A stretch of 33,580 nt of DNA from Acidimicrobiia bacterium (GTDB lineage: Bacteria; Actinomycetota; Acidimicrobiia; Spongiisociales; UBA5794), in the NCBI GenBank assembly GCA_030066875.1, contig JASJAS010000027.1, positions 1-33,580 of the forward strand. Direction: 5' to 3'. Numbering within the stretch: the stretch's first letter is position 1; every line of letters begins with the position of its first letter. Shown one piece after another: positions 8,224 through 17,529 of the stretch. The translations under genes were made by a program, and so were the position numbers. The notes beneath the pieces were generated by a model. That model was not told the DNA's origin. It made no database searches and worked only from the letters and a program-made list of their open reading frames with translations.

Positions 8224-9327
8224 TCATCGCAGCGCTCGGTGCAAGAAAGCCGCGATCTGCTCCCGGGTCACCACATCGCTCGGACAGAACAGATCATTGT
8301 CCGGCGGGTTGCAACCGGTGGTTATGCCGGCCGTGGCAAGACGATCGATATCCCCCTCGAAGACCGAATCATCGTCGTCGATGAACAGATCGCGTTCGCC
8401 CATATCAGACAGTCCGAGCGCCCGCACCAGGAAGGCTGCCAGCTGGCCGCGCGTCACGAAGTCATCCGGGCAAAACTCAGCTGCTCCACACCCCCGGGTA
8501 ATCCCGCTGGCGGAAAGCCACTCGATGTCACTCGCAAAGACGCTGCCGTCGACATCCGTGAAATCAGCCGGGGCTCCGTTTACTTCGACGAGATCGCCGA
8601 ACGCACGGTGGAGGAACGCAGCCAGCTGACCTCGGGTCACGGGAACCTGAGGGCAGAATCGATTCCCCGCCGCATTGCACCCCGCCGTGATCCCCTCGCC
8701 AACCAGCCACTCGATGTCTTCTTGGAATGTGGATGTGCGGTCGTCGCAGAAGGTGTCGCCGTCCTCGGCGGAGAACCCGAAGCACCAGATGTTGTCGGCA
8801 CCGACATATGTCCACTCCCACGGCTCCGGTCGCGGGCCTTGATTGGTCGCGTCGGGCGGGTAGCTGGGTATCCACCCGTGGCGCTTGGCGGTCTCGTAGT
8901 TGTTCGCCGATAGCCACGCGTAGGCCGGCGAGTTGACGAACTCGAAAATCTCATAGCCGGGCTGAGTGATGTCGACGGCGTAGCCCGTGTGGTGTTTCGA
9001 GTATCCCGTCGGCGCCACATAGCGGAGCCGGGCATCGATCGCCGCGTCGGTGTACGAGGTCAGTTTCCGCAACAGGACGTAGGTCTGGGCGCTGTGATCG
9101 CGATAGGCCGAAGCAAGCAGCAGCGTATGCCCGGCTGACTTGGCGTCAGCCCGCAACTCCAGCCAAGCCTCGGCCGCGTCCGGCTGCATCTGGAGCCAGC
9201 CGACGTTGACCAGCGGCCCTGCCGGTAGCGGCCGGCGGATGTAGCCGCGGCCCTCCCCGATGCTGCGAATCCGTGCATCGATGGAGCTGTTGCCGGTGAT
9301 CGACGGTGCGGGCCCGATCGGCGCCAA
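8224..9327 (-). CDS. VanY-type D-Ala-D-Ala carboxypeptidase domain followed by SLH repeats; true N-terminus uncertain
   Basis: ASAYRDHSAQTYVLLRKL ... YVAPTGYSKHHTGYAVDI (VanY), then three SLH-like units (DIEWLVGEGITAGC ... VTRGQLAAFLHRAF). A signal-peptide-like sequence continues upstream in frame. Confidence 0.82.
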   Translation of the reverse strand: MAPIGPAPSITGNSSIDARIRSIGEGRGYIRRPLPAGPLVNVGWLQMQPDAAEAWLELRADAKSAGHTLLLASAYRDHSAQTYVLLRKLTSYTDAAIDARLRYVAPTGYSKHHTGYAVDITQPGYEIFEFVNSPAYAWLSANNYETAKRHGWIPSYPPDATNQGPRPEPWEWTYVGADNIWCFGFSAEDGDTFCDDRTSTFQEDIEWLVGEGITAGCNAAGNRFCPQVPVTRGQLAAFLHRAFGDLVEVNGAPADFTDVDGSVFASDIEWLSASGITRGCGAAEFCPDDFVTRGQLAAFLVRALGLSDMGERDLFIDDDDSVFEGDIDRLATAGITTGCNPPDNDLFCPSDVVTREQIAAFLHRALR

Positions 9328-9563
9328 GTTGTCCAGTTCGGCTTCGGTGAATAGCTGGTTGAACTCGTTCCCGGTGAACTCGGGAAGCTCCTCCCCGGCG
9401 GCTGCGCCTACCGAGCCGAGGATGACAAGGACCGCTACCGCGACGGCTAGAAGGAGGCCGTGCGGCGATCTGGTGGGTTCGACTCTGGCCCGTTGTTTCG
9501 AGGTCTCGATGAGCGTGAAGATACCGTCACCACGGTGGTCATCAAATCACTGTTGGATTCTGG

Positions 9564-10685
9564 TCAACAGTTCTCGAGTGCCGACTCCGGTGGGACGTAG
9601 TCGTAGCCGAGGGCGCGGGCCACATGTTCTTCCGTGATCGAGCCCTTGCAGACATTCAGGCCGCCGAGGAAATACGGGTCCTCGAGTAGCGCCTGTTTGA
9701 CACCCTTGTCCGCCAAGGCGAGCGTGAACGGCAGCGTTGCGTTGTTGAGCGCGTAGGTCGAGGTGCGGGGAACTGCACCGGGCATGTTGGCAACGCAGTA
9801 GTGGACAACATCGTCGACCACGTAGGTCGGTTCTTCGTGGGTCGTAGGTCGCGATGTCTCGAAGCAACCGCCCTGATCTATGGCGACGTCTACCAACACC
9901 GAACCGGGCCGCATCTGACGGACAAGATCGGCGCTGACCAGTTTCGGCGCCCTATCGCCCTTGACCAGAACCGCTCCGATCACGACATCGGCGTCCAACA
10001 CCCATTCTTCGATCGCCGAAGCCGTCGAGTAGACCGTTTGGACCGCGGTACCGAAACGGCGGGCAAGCCGATCTAGAACCTTGATGCTCTTGTCGAGCAC
10101 GGCCACCTCGCCACCGAGCCCGGCTGCCATCTGAATGGCGTGCTCGCCAACCACGCCGCCGCCGATGACGACGACGTTGGCCGCCTTCACCCCGGGCACG
10201 CCTCCGAGCAGAAGGCCGGCTCCGCCGTTCGGGGCTTCGAGACAATGGGCTGCCGCCTGAATGGACATACGGCCGGCGACCTGTGACATCGGTGCCAGCA
10301 GCGGCAGTCCGCCGCGCCGGTCGGTAACGGTCTCGTAGGCAACACAGGTGGCACCGCTCTTGACGAGATCCGTCGTTTGGTCGGGGTCCGGGGCGAGATG
10401 CAGATAGGTGAACAGAACCTGGTCCTCGCTGAGTTGGGCCCGCTCGACGGCTTGGGGTTCTTTGACCTTGACGATGAGTTCGGCTTCGGCCCAGATCTCA
10501 GCGGCGCTATCGGCGATCTTCGCACCGGCGGCCCAATATGCGTCGTCGGCGGCGCCGATGCCGATGCCGGCATCCTTCTCGATGATCACATCGTGGCCGT
10601 GGGCGACCAACTCTCGCACGCTGGCCGGGGTCAGACCCACCCGGCGCTCCGCCTTCTTGATCTCCTTCGGCGACCCAACGAGCAT
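9564..10685 (-). CDS. ald: Alanine dehydrogenase
   Basis: MLVGSPKEIKKAERRVGLTPASVRELVAHGHDVIIEKDAGIG ... VVVIGGGVVGEHAIQMA ... VDVAIDQGGCFETSRPTTH. The start is the internal ATG, not the longest ORF start. Confidence 0.95.
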   Translation of the reverse strand: MLVGSPKEIKKAERRVGLTPASVRELVAHGHDVIIEKDAGIGIGAADDAYWAAGAKIADSAAEIWAEAELIVKVKEPQAVERAQLSEDQVLFTYLHLAPDPDQTTDLVKSGATCVAYETVTDRRGGLPLLAPMSQVAGRMSIQAAAHCLEAPNGGAGLLLGGVPGVKAANVVVIGGGVVGEHAIQMAAGLGGEVAVLDKSIKVLDRLARRFGTAVQTVYSTASAIEEWVLDADVVIGAVLVKGDRAPKLVSADLVRQMRPGSVLVDVAIDQGGCFETSRPTTHEEPTYVVDDVVHYCVANMPGAVPRTSTYALNNATLPFTLALADKGVKQALLEDPYFLGGLNVCKGSITEEHVARALGYDYVPPESALENC

Positions 10686-10793
10686 TTCGCGACCTCCTAC
10701 TTGCAGGCCACACCGGGCCTGCCCGATCAACTGAATCTAACGCGTCGCGGCGATGTTCCGAATGACAACACCGAATCTTGGCCAGCTCAGTTG

Positions 10794-10817
10794 GATACCT
10801 ATCGATCGATAGGTATC
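10794..10817. promoter_or_regulatory. 24-bp perfect palindrome, candidate TetR-family operator, left copy
   Basis: GATACCTATCGATCGATAGGTATC is its own reverse complement; it overlaps a possible TTGGAT-N17-TATCAT promoter and lies in the divergent ald/COG2403 intergenic region. Confidence 0.8.
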
Positions 10818-10868
10818 ATCTGCAGCCGAAGTGGCCATGCACGGGGAGACAGCACGACGGAGGAGCAG

Positions 10869-12209
10869 ATGGCAAAGCGTAAGGTGATCATCATCGGGGC
10901 CGCGGGCCGCGACTTCCACAACTTCAACACTCGCTTTCGCGATGACGACGGTGTCGAGGTAGTTGCGTTCACAGCCGAGCAGATTCCCGGCATCGAGGAC
11001 CGGATCTACCCGGCTGAGCTGGCAGGGCCGTTGTACCCCAACGGTATCCCGATCTACACCGAGGATGATCTGCCGCGCTTGATCGTCGAGCTCGGCGCCG
11101 ATGAATGCGTCTTCTCCTACAGCGATATCTCGTACCAACACGTCATGGGCGTTTCGGCCATTGTCCAAGCTGCGGGCGCTTCCTTTACTCTCCTAGGACC
11201 CAGCGACACGCAGATCAAGAGCACCAAGCCAGTCATCTCGGTGTGTGCGGTTCGCACCGGTGCCGGCAAGTCGCAGACTTCCCGCGCCGTAGTGGAAAGG
11301 CTCATGGCGAAGGGGCTCAAGGTAGTTGCCATCCGCCACCCCATGCCGTACGGCGATCTGGCGGCACAGAAGGTGCAGCGCTTTGCCGAGATCGCCGATC
11401 TCGAGAAGCACAACTGCACGATCGAGGAGATGGAGGAGTACGAGCCGCACATCGTTCGCGGCAACGTCATCTACGCCGGTGCGGACTACGAGGCAATAAT
11501 CCGCGCCGCAGAGAACGATCCGGCTGGATGCGATGTGATCGTATGGGACGGCGGCAACAACGACTTCTCGTTCTATGAAGCGGATCTGGCGATCACCGTC
11601 GTTGATCCGCACCGGCCCGGCCATGAGCTCAGTTACTACCCCGGTGAGGTCAACCTGCGCACCGCCGATGTCGTCATCATCAACAAAATCGACTCTGCCG
11701 ACCTGGCAAACATCGAGACGGTCCGCGAGAACATTGCGAAGACCAACCCGAATGCCAGGGTGATCGACGCAGCCTCCACGCTGCGCCTGCAGGACCCAAC
11801 TGTGGTGGATGGCAAGCGAGTCCTTGCCATCGAGGACGGCCCCACCCTGACTCATGGCGGCATGAAGATCGGCGCAGGTGTCGTGGCTGCCCGCAAGTAT
11901 GGGGCGACGGAACTCGTTGACCCTCGGCCTTACCTGGTCGGCAGGCTCCGGGAGACCTTCGAGACCTATCCGGAGATTGGAACCATCCTCCCGGCAATGG
12001 GCTACGGCGAGGAACAGCTGCGGGATCTCGAGGCCACTATCAACACCACTGACTGTGACGCAGTTGTCGTGGGCACTCCGATCGACCTGGCACGGGTGGT
12101 CAACATCGAGAGACCGCACACCCGGGTCTTCTACGATCTTCAGGAGATCGGCCAGCCCAACTTGGACGGCGTCCTCTCCGAGTTTGTCGACAAGCACGCC
12201 CTCGTCTGA
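10869..12209 (+). CDS. COG2403-type predicted GTPase / cyclic 2,3-diphosphoglycerate synthetase-like protein
   Basis: MAKRKVIIIGAAGRDFHNFNTRFRDD ... VCAVRTGAGKSQTSRAVVERL (P-loop) ... VVIINKIDSAD. The longer ORF start at 10377 is antisense to ald and not credible. Confidence 0.8.
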   Translation: MAKRKVIIIGAAGRDFHNFNTRFRDDDGVEVVAFTAEQIPGIEDRIYPAELAGPLYPNGIPIYTEDDLPRLIVELGADECVFSYSDISYQHVMGVSAIVQAAGASFTLLGPSDTQIKSTKPVISVCAVRTGAGKSQTSRAVVERLMAKGLKVVAIRHPMPYGDLAAQKVQRFAEIADLEKHNCTIEEMEEYEPHIVRGNVIYAGADYEAIIRAAENDPAGCDVIVWDGGNNDFSFYEADLAITVVDPHRPGHELSYYPGEVNLRTADVVIINKIDSADLANIETVRENIAKTNPNARVIDAASTLRLQDPTVVDGKRVLAIEDGPTLTHGGMKIGAGVVAARKYGATELVDPRPYLVGRLRETFETYPEIGTILPAMGYGEEQLRDLEATINTTDCDAVVVGTPIDLARVVNIERPHTRVFYDLQEIGQPNLDGVLSEFVDKHALV

Positions 12210-12284
12210 TCGGTCAGCAGCGATAGAGTGTGCCGGGGTGATCGGGTCGGTGACTCGCCCCTGCTCGGCAGTGAAGGGAGCCAC

Positions 12285-14093
12285 GTGGCAAGTCCGCTGA
12301 AGCCAGCGACCGAGTTCGAGATCAACCGCTACCACGTCGATCTGTCCTCGCTTGCGGTTCGCCACGAGCGTGTACGCTGCACCGATTTCGAAGATGTCCT
12401 CGGGGGAATCGCACGAGCTACCAAGCTGCTCGCCGGCGTCGAAATCACCGACTCCTACGACCCACAAGCTCCGCTTGTCATGAACCTCGGCCTGCTCAGC
12501 GGCACCCGGGTCATGACGGGGCTGCGCACGTTCTTCCACGGCTATTCGCCGCTCAAGCAAGCCGGCAACGGCAGACCGGGGCTGATGTGGTCGGCCGGCA
12601 GCGGGCATTTCGGAACCAAACTGCGGGGCCTCGGCATCGACGAGGTGATCTTCACCGGCCGGGCCGAGCAACCGACTCTGCTTCACCTGTCTGCCGATAA
12701 GGATGGAGGACCGGCTCGCTTCGAATTCCTCGACGCCTCCGACCTGCGGGGGCGGATGGTGAACGACCGAATCCAGGACCTCCACAGACGCTATCCCGAC
12801 GCCCACTTCGCAAGCATCGGTCCCGCCGGCGAGAACTACGAAACGGTGAGGTTCGCCTCGATCGCGCTATCGACCGACAACCAACTCGAAACCGGCGATG
12901 CCAAGCCCCGCTACTGCGGCCGGGGCGGCTACGGCGGTTTGATGGCATCCAAGAACCTATGGGCGATCGCCGCCGAAGGACCCAATCCGGCGCGAGTCCG
13001 TGGCCTCCGTGACGTCAACAAGGAGATCAACCTCGGTGAAGGCAGCGCCCGCTACCGCGATCTGCCCAACGACCGGGGCGGAACCTGGCGAAATATGAAG
13101 ATGATGCAGGAAGCCCAGTCGCTTCCGGAGTTCAACTTTGCTCCGACGGGGACGGAGTTGTCGAAGCCACTCCTCCGCCCGAGCGTCGAAGCCGGCCCCT
13201 ACGTTGTACTTGCCGAGAGCTGCTACTTGTGCGGCATCAGATGCCACAAGAACGTCTACAAAGAGGTTGACGGCGAAGCCGGTGGGTTCCACGCCAAGGT
13301 CGACTACGAGCCGTTGACTCTGTTGTCGTCAAACCTCGGGATCTTTGAGCCTGACATCGTGTTCGACCTGATCCACCTGATCGACGAGCTCGGGATGGAC
13401 TCAATATCGCTCGGGGTCACACTCGGGTATGCGATGGATCACAACCGGCGGACCGGAGCCGGAACCCTCGGCGGATTGAGCTTCGGCGACGCCGAAGGCG
13501 TCTTTTCCGCCGTCCGTGCGGTGGCCGCCGGCGAGCTCCCCGATCTCGGCCAGGGTGTGAAGCGGTTGTCGGAGCAGGTTGGCGAGACCGCGTACGCAAT
13601 GCACTCCAAGGGGGTCGAGTACCCGGCCTACCAACCCCATACCAACCCCGGATTCCCCTGGGCGCTGGCAGGCGGCCACATGTCGATGCGCACGTTCTTC
13701 CTTTATGTGATCGAGCGTGAGACCGATGTCGACTACTGGGTCGATGCCATCACCAATCGTGGCCCGCTCATCCTGATGGATGACATCACCGGACTCTGCA
13801 AGTTCGCCGCCATCACTCCTGAGGTAGAAGCGGAAGCGCTTCGCATTGCCACCGGTCTCGACATCGACGGCGAACAGCTGCGACGGGCGGTCGCAAACAC
13901 GTTTCTGCGGGGCTACGCCTGCGAACGTCGCGTCGGGTTCGACGCTGCCGACTACCGACTACCCGCCGTTGCCCATGAGCCGATGGGAGCCTCAGATCTC
14001 GCCCACTTCAACACGCCGGATTTCTTCGGCCAGGTGCAACGGCGCGTGCTGGCGATCCTCGACGAAAGGGCTACCGCGGCTGGCTTCATGTAG
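12285..14093 (+). CDS. Aldehyde:ferredoxin oxidoreductase family, tungsten-type
   Basis: RYCGRGGYGGLMASKNLWAIAAEG; 4Fe-4S ligand pattern CYLCGIRC (CxxCxxxC) plus late GLCKF; GTG start preceded by AAGGGAG. Confidence 0.92.
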   Translation: MASPLKPATEFEINRYHVDLSSLAVRHERVRCTDFEDVLGGIARATKLLAGVEITDSYDPQAPLVMNLGLLSGTRVMTGLRTFFHGYSPLKQAGNGRPGLMWSAGSGHFGTKLRGLGIDEVIFTGRAEQPTLLHLSADKDGGPARFEFLDASDLRGRMVNDRIQDLHRRYPDAHFASIGPAGENYETVRFASIALSTDNQLETGDAKPRYCGRGGYGGLMASKNLWAIAAEGPNPARVRGLRDVNKEINLGEGSARYRDLPNDRGGTWRNMKMMQEAQSLPEFNFAPTGTELSKPLLRPSVEAGPYVVLAESCYLCGIRCHKNVYKEVDGEAGGFHAKVDYEPLTLLSSNLGIFEPDIVFDLIHLIDELGMDSISLGVTLGYAMDHNRRTGAGTLGGLSFGDAEGVFSAVRAVAAGELPDLGQGVKRLSEQVGETAYAMHSKGVEYPAYQPHTNPGFPWALAGGHMSMRTFFLYVIERETDVDYWVDAITNRGPLILMDDITGLCKFAAITPEVEAEALRIATGLDIDGEQLRRAVANTFLRGYACERRVGFDAADYRLPAVAHEPMGASDLAHFNTPDFFGQVQRRVLAILDERATAAGFM

Positions 14094-14095
14094 AG

Positions 14096-16027
14096 CTATC
14101 GCTCGAAACCCAACGAGCGCAACCCGGCTGTTGCCGCCGGATCCTCGAGTAGCTCTCGCAATGCGGCCACCGCGGGCTTGTCCCATCGGTCTTCCGGGAT
14201 GGCAAAGTCGTACTCCTCGTCGTGGATGAACCTGAAGCCCAGGCCGGCGCTCTTCGCAACAGTGTCGATGGCGAACCCCCAGTCGGCTCTTCCCTGGCTT
14301 ACCGCAGCGGCCACAGCATGATGCGTCCTGGCCTGGTGGAGATAACCCGGCGGAGCCTTCCCTCCGAGCAGCCGGTCGATCAGGACCCGGGTTCCGCTGC
14401 CCGGGTTTCGGTTGACCATGCGCCGCGGCCCGGAAGCGAGCATCTCGGGCAGGTCGTCATCAGGAACGTCTGCAAGCTCAGAATCCTCGTGCCGGTACAC
14501 GATTCCCTGACGGCGCCGGTAGCCTCGCAGCAGCCTCACCCCGTTCGGGAGAAAGGGAGTGTTGTAGCGCCCGGACGTTTCGTCCAACAAGTGAACACCC
14601 GCAACATCGGCTTCACCGCGCCCGACCGCAGTGAGGCCACCGCTGGAACCGACGGGAACCATCTTCACCGCGTAGCCGCCGTCTGCGAGCATCCCGAGCA
14701 GCAAGTCGAACCCAACACAATGACTCCCGATGGCCACTAGGTCGGCCAGCGCAAGCTCCGGCTTGAACAGGTGAACGTCGACAACCGCACCTTCTTCGAC
14801 ATACTCGGTCGACGACGGAATCCGAATGAAGCCATCTGCCCTGCCGAAAGCGGTGACACTGCCCGAGCCGGCTCCGATGGGATATGCCGCCAATCCGGAT
14901 GGTCCCCGCACGAGCTCGACCAGGTTGTATTCGGTGCGGCCCGTGGCCGAGCCGATGCGCAGCGGTACGTGCGCGGAGATTGACTTGCGCTCCCGCCCGG
15001 AAAGTCCAGAGAGACGGCGTAACAACGGCGCCACGAACTCGTGGAAGGTGAAGATCGCCGAGGTTGGGAAACCCGGGAGAACTACCACCGGCGTGCCGGA
15101 GATGGCTGCCAGCAAGACCGGTTTGCCCGGCTTCAACGCAACGCCATGGACCACAACACCAGCCGATTCGGGAAGCCTATCCGCCAAGCTGTGCACCACG
15201 GTGGCGTTGAGGTCTCCTTCACCCTTTGAAGTTCCGCCGCTGAGCAGCACGACATCGACGGTTTCACCGACCAGCAGCTGTTCAACCGTTTGTTCGAGCA
15301 CCGCCTCGACATCCGGGATGATCCCGCAGGGCACAGGCTCGCACCCAAGTTCGGCGATTGTGTCCAGCAGAATGCGCTGATTCGAATCAAACACCTGACC
15401 CACGCGCAGGGGTCTGCCCGGAGCCACCACCTCGTCACCGGTTGAGATGACGGCCACCCGAGGCTTGGCGATCACCGAGACTTGTGCTGCACCAATGGCT
15501 GCCAGAATTCCGGTTTCGTGGGCTGCAAGCCGAGCACCTCGCCGGATGACCGTTTCGCCCCGACCGATATCCGAGCCGGCGAAGGTTATGTTGGCGCCGG
15601 GCACGACCGGCTTCGTGATCCGGATGCCATCCGGTGCGGGTTCGGTGTTTTCAACCATCACCACCGCATCCGCACCGCGGGGCACAACGGCACCGGTGGC
15701 GATCGGAACCGCGACGCGCGGCTCCAATTCGAGACCTGAGGGTGGTTGCTGACCCGCAGCCAAGGACAAGCCGGCGAGGCGGAGCGCGATCGGCTCCAGC
15801 TCCTCAGCACCGAAGGTGTCTTCGGCGCGGACGGCAAAGCCGTCCATATTGGATCGGTCGAAGGCGGTTACATCGACCTCGGCGACAACGTCCTCGGCAA
15901 GGACCCTGCCCAGTGCCGCAGCCAGCGGTATGTGCTCCACACGAGGCTCGAGATGCGCACAGGCTTCACTGAATCGCGCGTGGGCAACCGACTCGTCGAC
16001 CACGTCGAGAAACTGCCGTTGCTTCAC
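14096..16027 (-). CDS. MoeA (molybdopterin molybdenumtransferase) fused to a C-terminal PBP/LysR-substrate-like domain
   Basis: MoeA motifs FDRSNMDGFAVRAEDTFGA, GDEVVAPG, VLLSGGTSKGEGD, VVLPGFPTSAIFTF; C-terminus ALADLVAIGSHCVGFDLLLGMLADGG ... MVNRNPGSGTRVLIDRLL. GTG start overlaps the previous stop (GTGA). Confidence 0.88.
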   Translation of the reverse strand: MKQRQFLDVVDESVAHARFSEACAHLEPRVEHIPLAAALGRVLAEDVVAEVDVTAFDRSNMDGFAVRAEDTFGAEELEPIALRLAGLSLAAGQQPPSGLELEPRVAVPIATGAVVPRGADAVVMVENTEPAPDGIRITKPVVPGANITFAGSDIGRGETVIRRGARLAAHETGILAAIGAAQVSVIAKPRVAVISTGDEVVAPGRPLRVGQVFDSNQRILLDTIAELGCEPVPCGIIPDVEAVLEQTVEQLLVGETVDVVLLSGGTSKGEGDLNATVVHSLADRLPESAGVVVHGVALKPGKPVLLAAISGTPVVVLPGFPTSAIFTFHEFVAPLLRRLSGLSGRERKSISAHVPLRIGSATGRTEYNLVELVRGPSGLAAYPIGAGSGSVTAFGRADGFIRIPSSTEYVEEGAVVDVHLFKPELALADLVAIGSHCVGFDLLLGMLADGGYAVKMVPVGSSGGLTAVGRGEADVAGVHLLDETSGRYNTPFLPNGVRLLRGYRRRQGIVYRHEDSELADVPDDDLPEMLASGPRRMVNRNPGSGTRVLIDRLLGGKAPPGYLHQARTHHAVAAAVSQGRADWGFAIDTVAKSAGLGFRFIHDEEYDFAIPEDRWDKPAVAALRELLEDPAATAGLRSLGFER

Positions 16028-17529
16028 GAGGGCAAGCCGGACTGGTAGAGATGTACCTCCACCTCGGCGCCGGAGGGGTATCCCTCGAGCCCGGCGGGAA
16101 CGACGACGAACCCGTCCGCCCGGGTCACCGACGACAGAACCGAGGCTCCGGAAATCGCCAGCGGACGAACGACAGGGCCGTCGACCTGGACGCGGGCATA
16201 GTCGGTGCGACCGATCTGCGAGACCAGTCTCGACTCGAGCGGTAGCCGCACCGACCGGTAGGGCCACTGCTCGGGGAGGCCGGCAAGACGGCGCACGACC
16301 GGCCCCGCAAAGAAGTCGTAAGCGACAAGACACGACACGGGATTGCCGGGCAGCAACAAGATTGGGACGCTCCCAAATCTCCCGACGCCGGTTGGCGACG
16401 ACGGCCGCATCGCTACGCCGTGGACGATCAGTTCGCCGAGCTCATCCACCAACACAGGTACGAGGTCTTCGGTTCCCACCGAGGCTGCGCCCGCCGTCAC
16501 GATTACGTCTGCGCCGGGCTGACTCAGCGCGGCTCGCATCTCGTCTATGTCGTCGGGAACACGGACCACCTCCGGAATCCCGCCATCTCGATCGATCAAG
16601 GCCGACAGCATGGGAGAGTTGCTGTCAACGATGCTCGTACCGTGTGGCGACTCCCCCGGTTCGAGCAACTCGTCGCCGGAGACGACAACGCGAACCCGGG
16701 GCCGGCGGATCACCAAGACCGGGCTATGGCCGATGGAGCTGAGCAGCCCAACATCCTGGGCTAGCAGTCGTCGTCCCGTCGTCAGCACGCGGTCGTCAAC
16801 GGCGATGTCCTCACCGACGCGGCCGACGTTCTTACCGGGTGGCACAGCAGCACTCACTCGGACCGAGCCTTTTGCCTCTACCGCGTCCTCGGCGCGCAGC
16901 ACCGCGTCTGCCCCGTCGGGCACCGGTGCACCCGTCATGATGCGCACTGCGGCCCCGGGCTGAACCTGTAGCGAAGCGCCTGCTCCCGGCAAAGACTCAC
17001 CGACGACGCTGAGCTCGATCGGGCTGTAGGCAGAAGCTCCAAATGTGTCGTCGGCACGGACCGCATACCCGTCCATCGTGGCCCGGCGGAATGCGGGGAC
17101 ATCAAATCTGCTGACCACGTCTTCACCCAGCACCCTGCCTGAGCATGCGTGCAACGAAACCGGCTCGACTGCGAGATGCTCAACCCCGTCGAGCGCCGCC
17201 TTCCGGGCCTGCGCCACCGTGGCCCGCTCCCGAAATCCGCGCATCCGCACGTCGTGGGCGCCGCCGACGATGCTGATGAGGATGTCGATCCGATCACCGG
17301 CTGCGACAGGTCGAGTATCCAGCTCCTCCCGGGCGACGAGCTCCTCTTCGTGGAAGATGGCCAGATGCGGATGAGCCGCCCCCGCGGTATCGAACAAGCG
17401 GGGGGCGAGTTCAGGGTGCAGCGCCGTGGCCGCTCGCAGTGCAGCGCCGACAGTCTGTCCATCTCCGTCGACGAACTCTGACCCCGCTGCATACTTGCGC
17501 AGCTGGCTGGGAAGCCGCACGGTTACCAC
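16024..17529 (-). CDS. Fusion of a MoaD/ThiS-like ubiquitin-fold domain (ending IVGG) with MoeA
   Basis: N-terminus VTVRLPSQLRKYAAGSEF ... AGDRIDILISIVGG, then MoeA VPAFRRATMDGYAVRADDTFGA ... VVVSGDELLEPGE ... LLLPGNPVSCLVAYDFF. Start GTG 17529 overlaps the preceding TAA. Confidence 0.85.
   Translation of the reverse strand: MVTVRLPSQLRKYAAGSEFVDGDGQTVGAALRAATALHPELAPRLFDTAGAAHPHLAIFHEEELVAREELDTRPVAAGDRIDILISIVGGAHDVRMRGFRERATVAQARKAALDGVEHLAVEPVSLHACSGRVLGEDVVSRFDVPAFRRATMDGYAVRADDTFGASAYSPIELSVVGESLPGAGASLQVQPGAAVRIMTGAPVPDGADAVLRAEDAVEAKGSVRVSAAVPPGKNVGRVGEDIAVDDRVLTTGRRLLAQDVGLLSSIGHSPVLVIRRPRVRVVVSGDELLEPGESPHGTSIVDSNSPMLSALIDRDGGIPEVVRVPDDIDEMRAALSQPGADVIVTAGAASVGTEDLVPVLVDELGELIVHGVAMRPSSPTGVGRFGSVPILLLPGNPVSCLVAYDFFAGPVVRRLAGLPEQWPYRSVRLPLESRLVSQIGRTDYARVQVDGPVVRPLAISGASVLSSVTRADGFVVVPAGLEGYPSGAEVEVHLYQSGLPS

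Noticed and set aside
10377-10868. N-terminal extension of the 610-aa + strand ORF
   Set aside because: Runs antisense through the start of ald; the family-like start MAKRKVIIIGAAGRD with an upstream GGAG is at 10869.
11193-12806. 537-aa ORF on the minus strand
   Set aside because: Fully antisense to the COG2403 GTPase and AOR genes, which have clear motifs; a typical shadow ORF in high-GC DNA.
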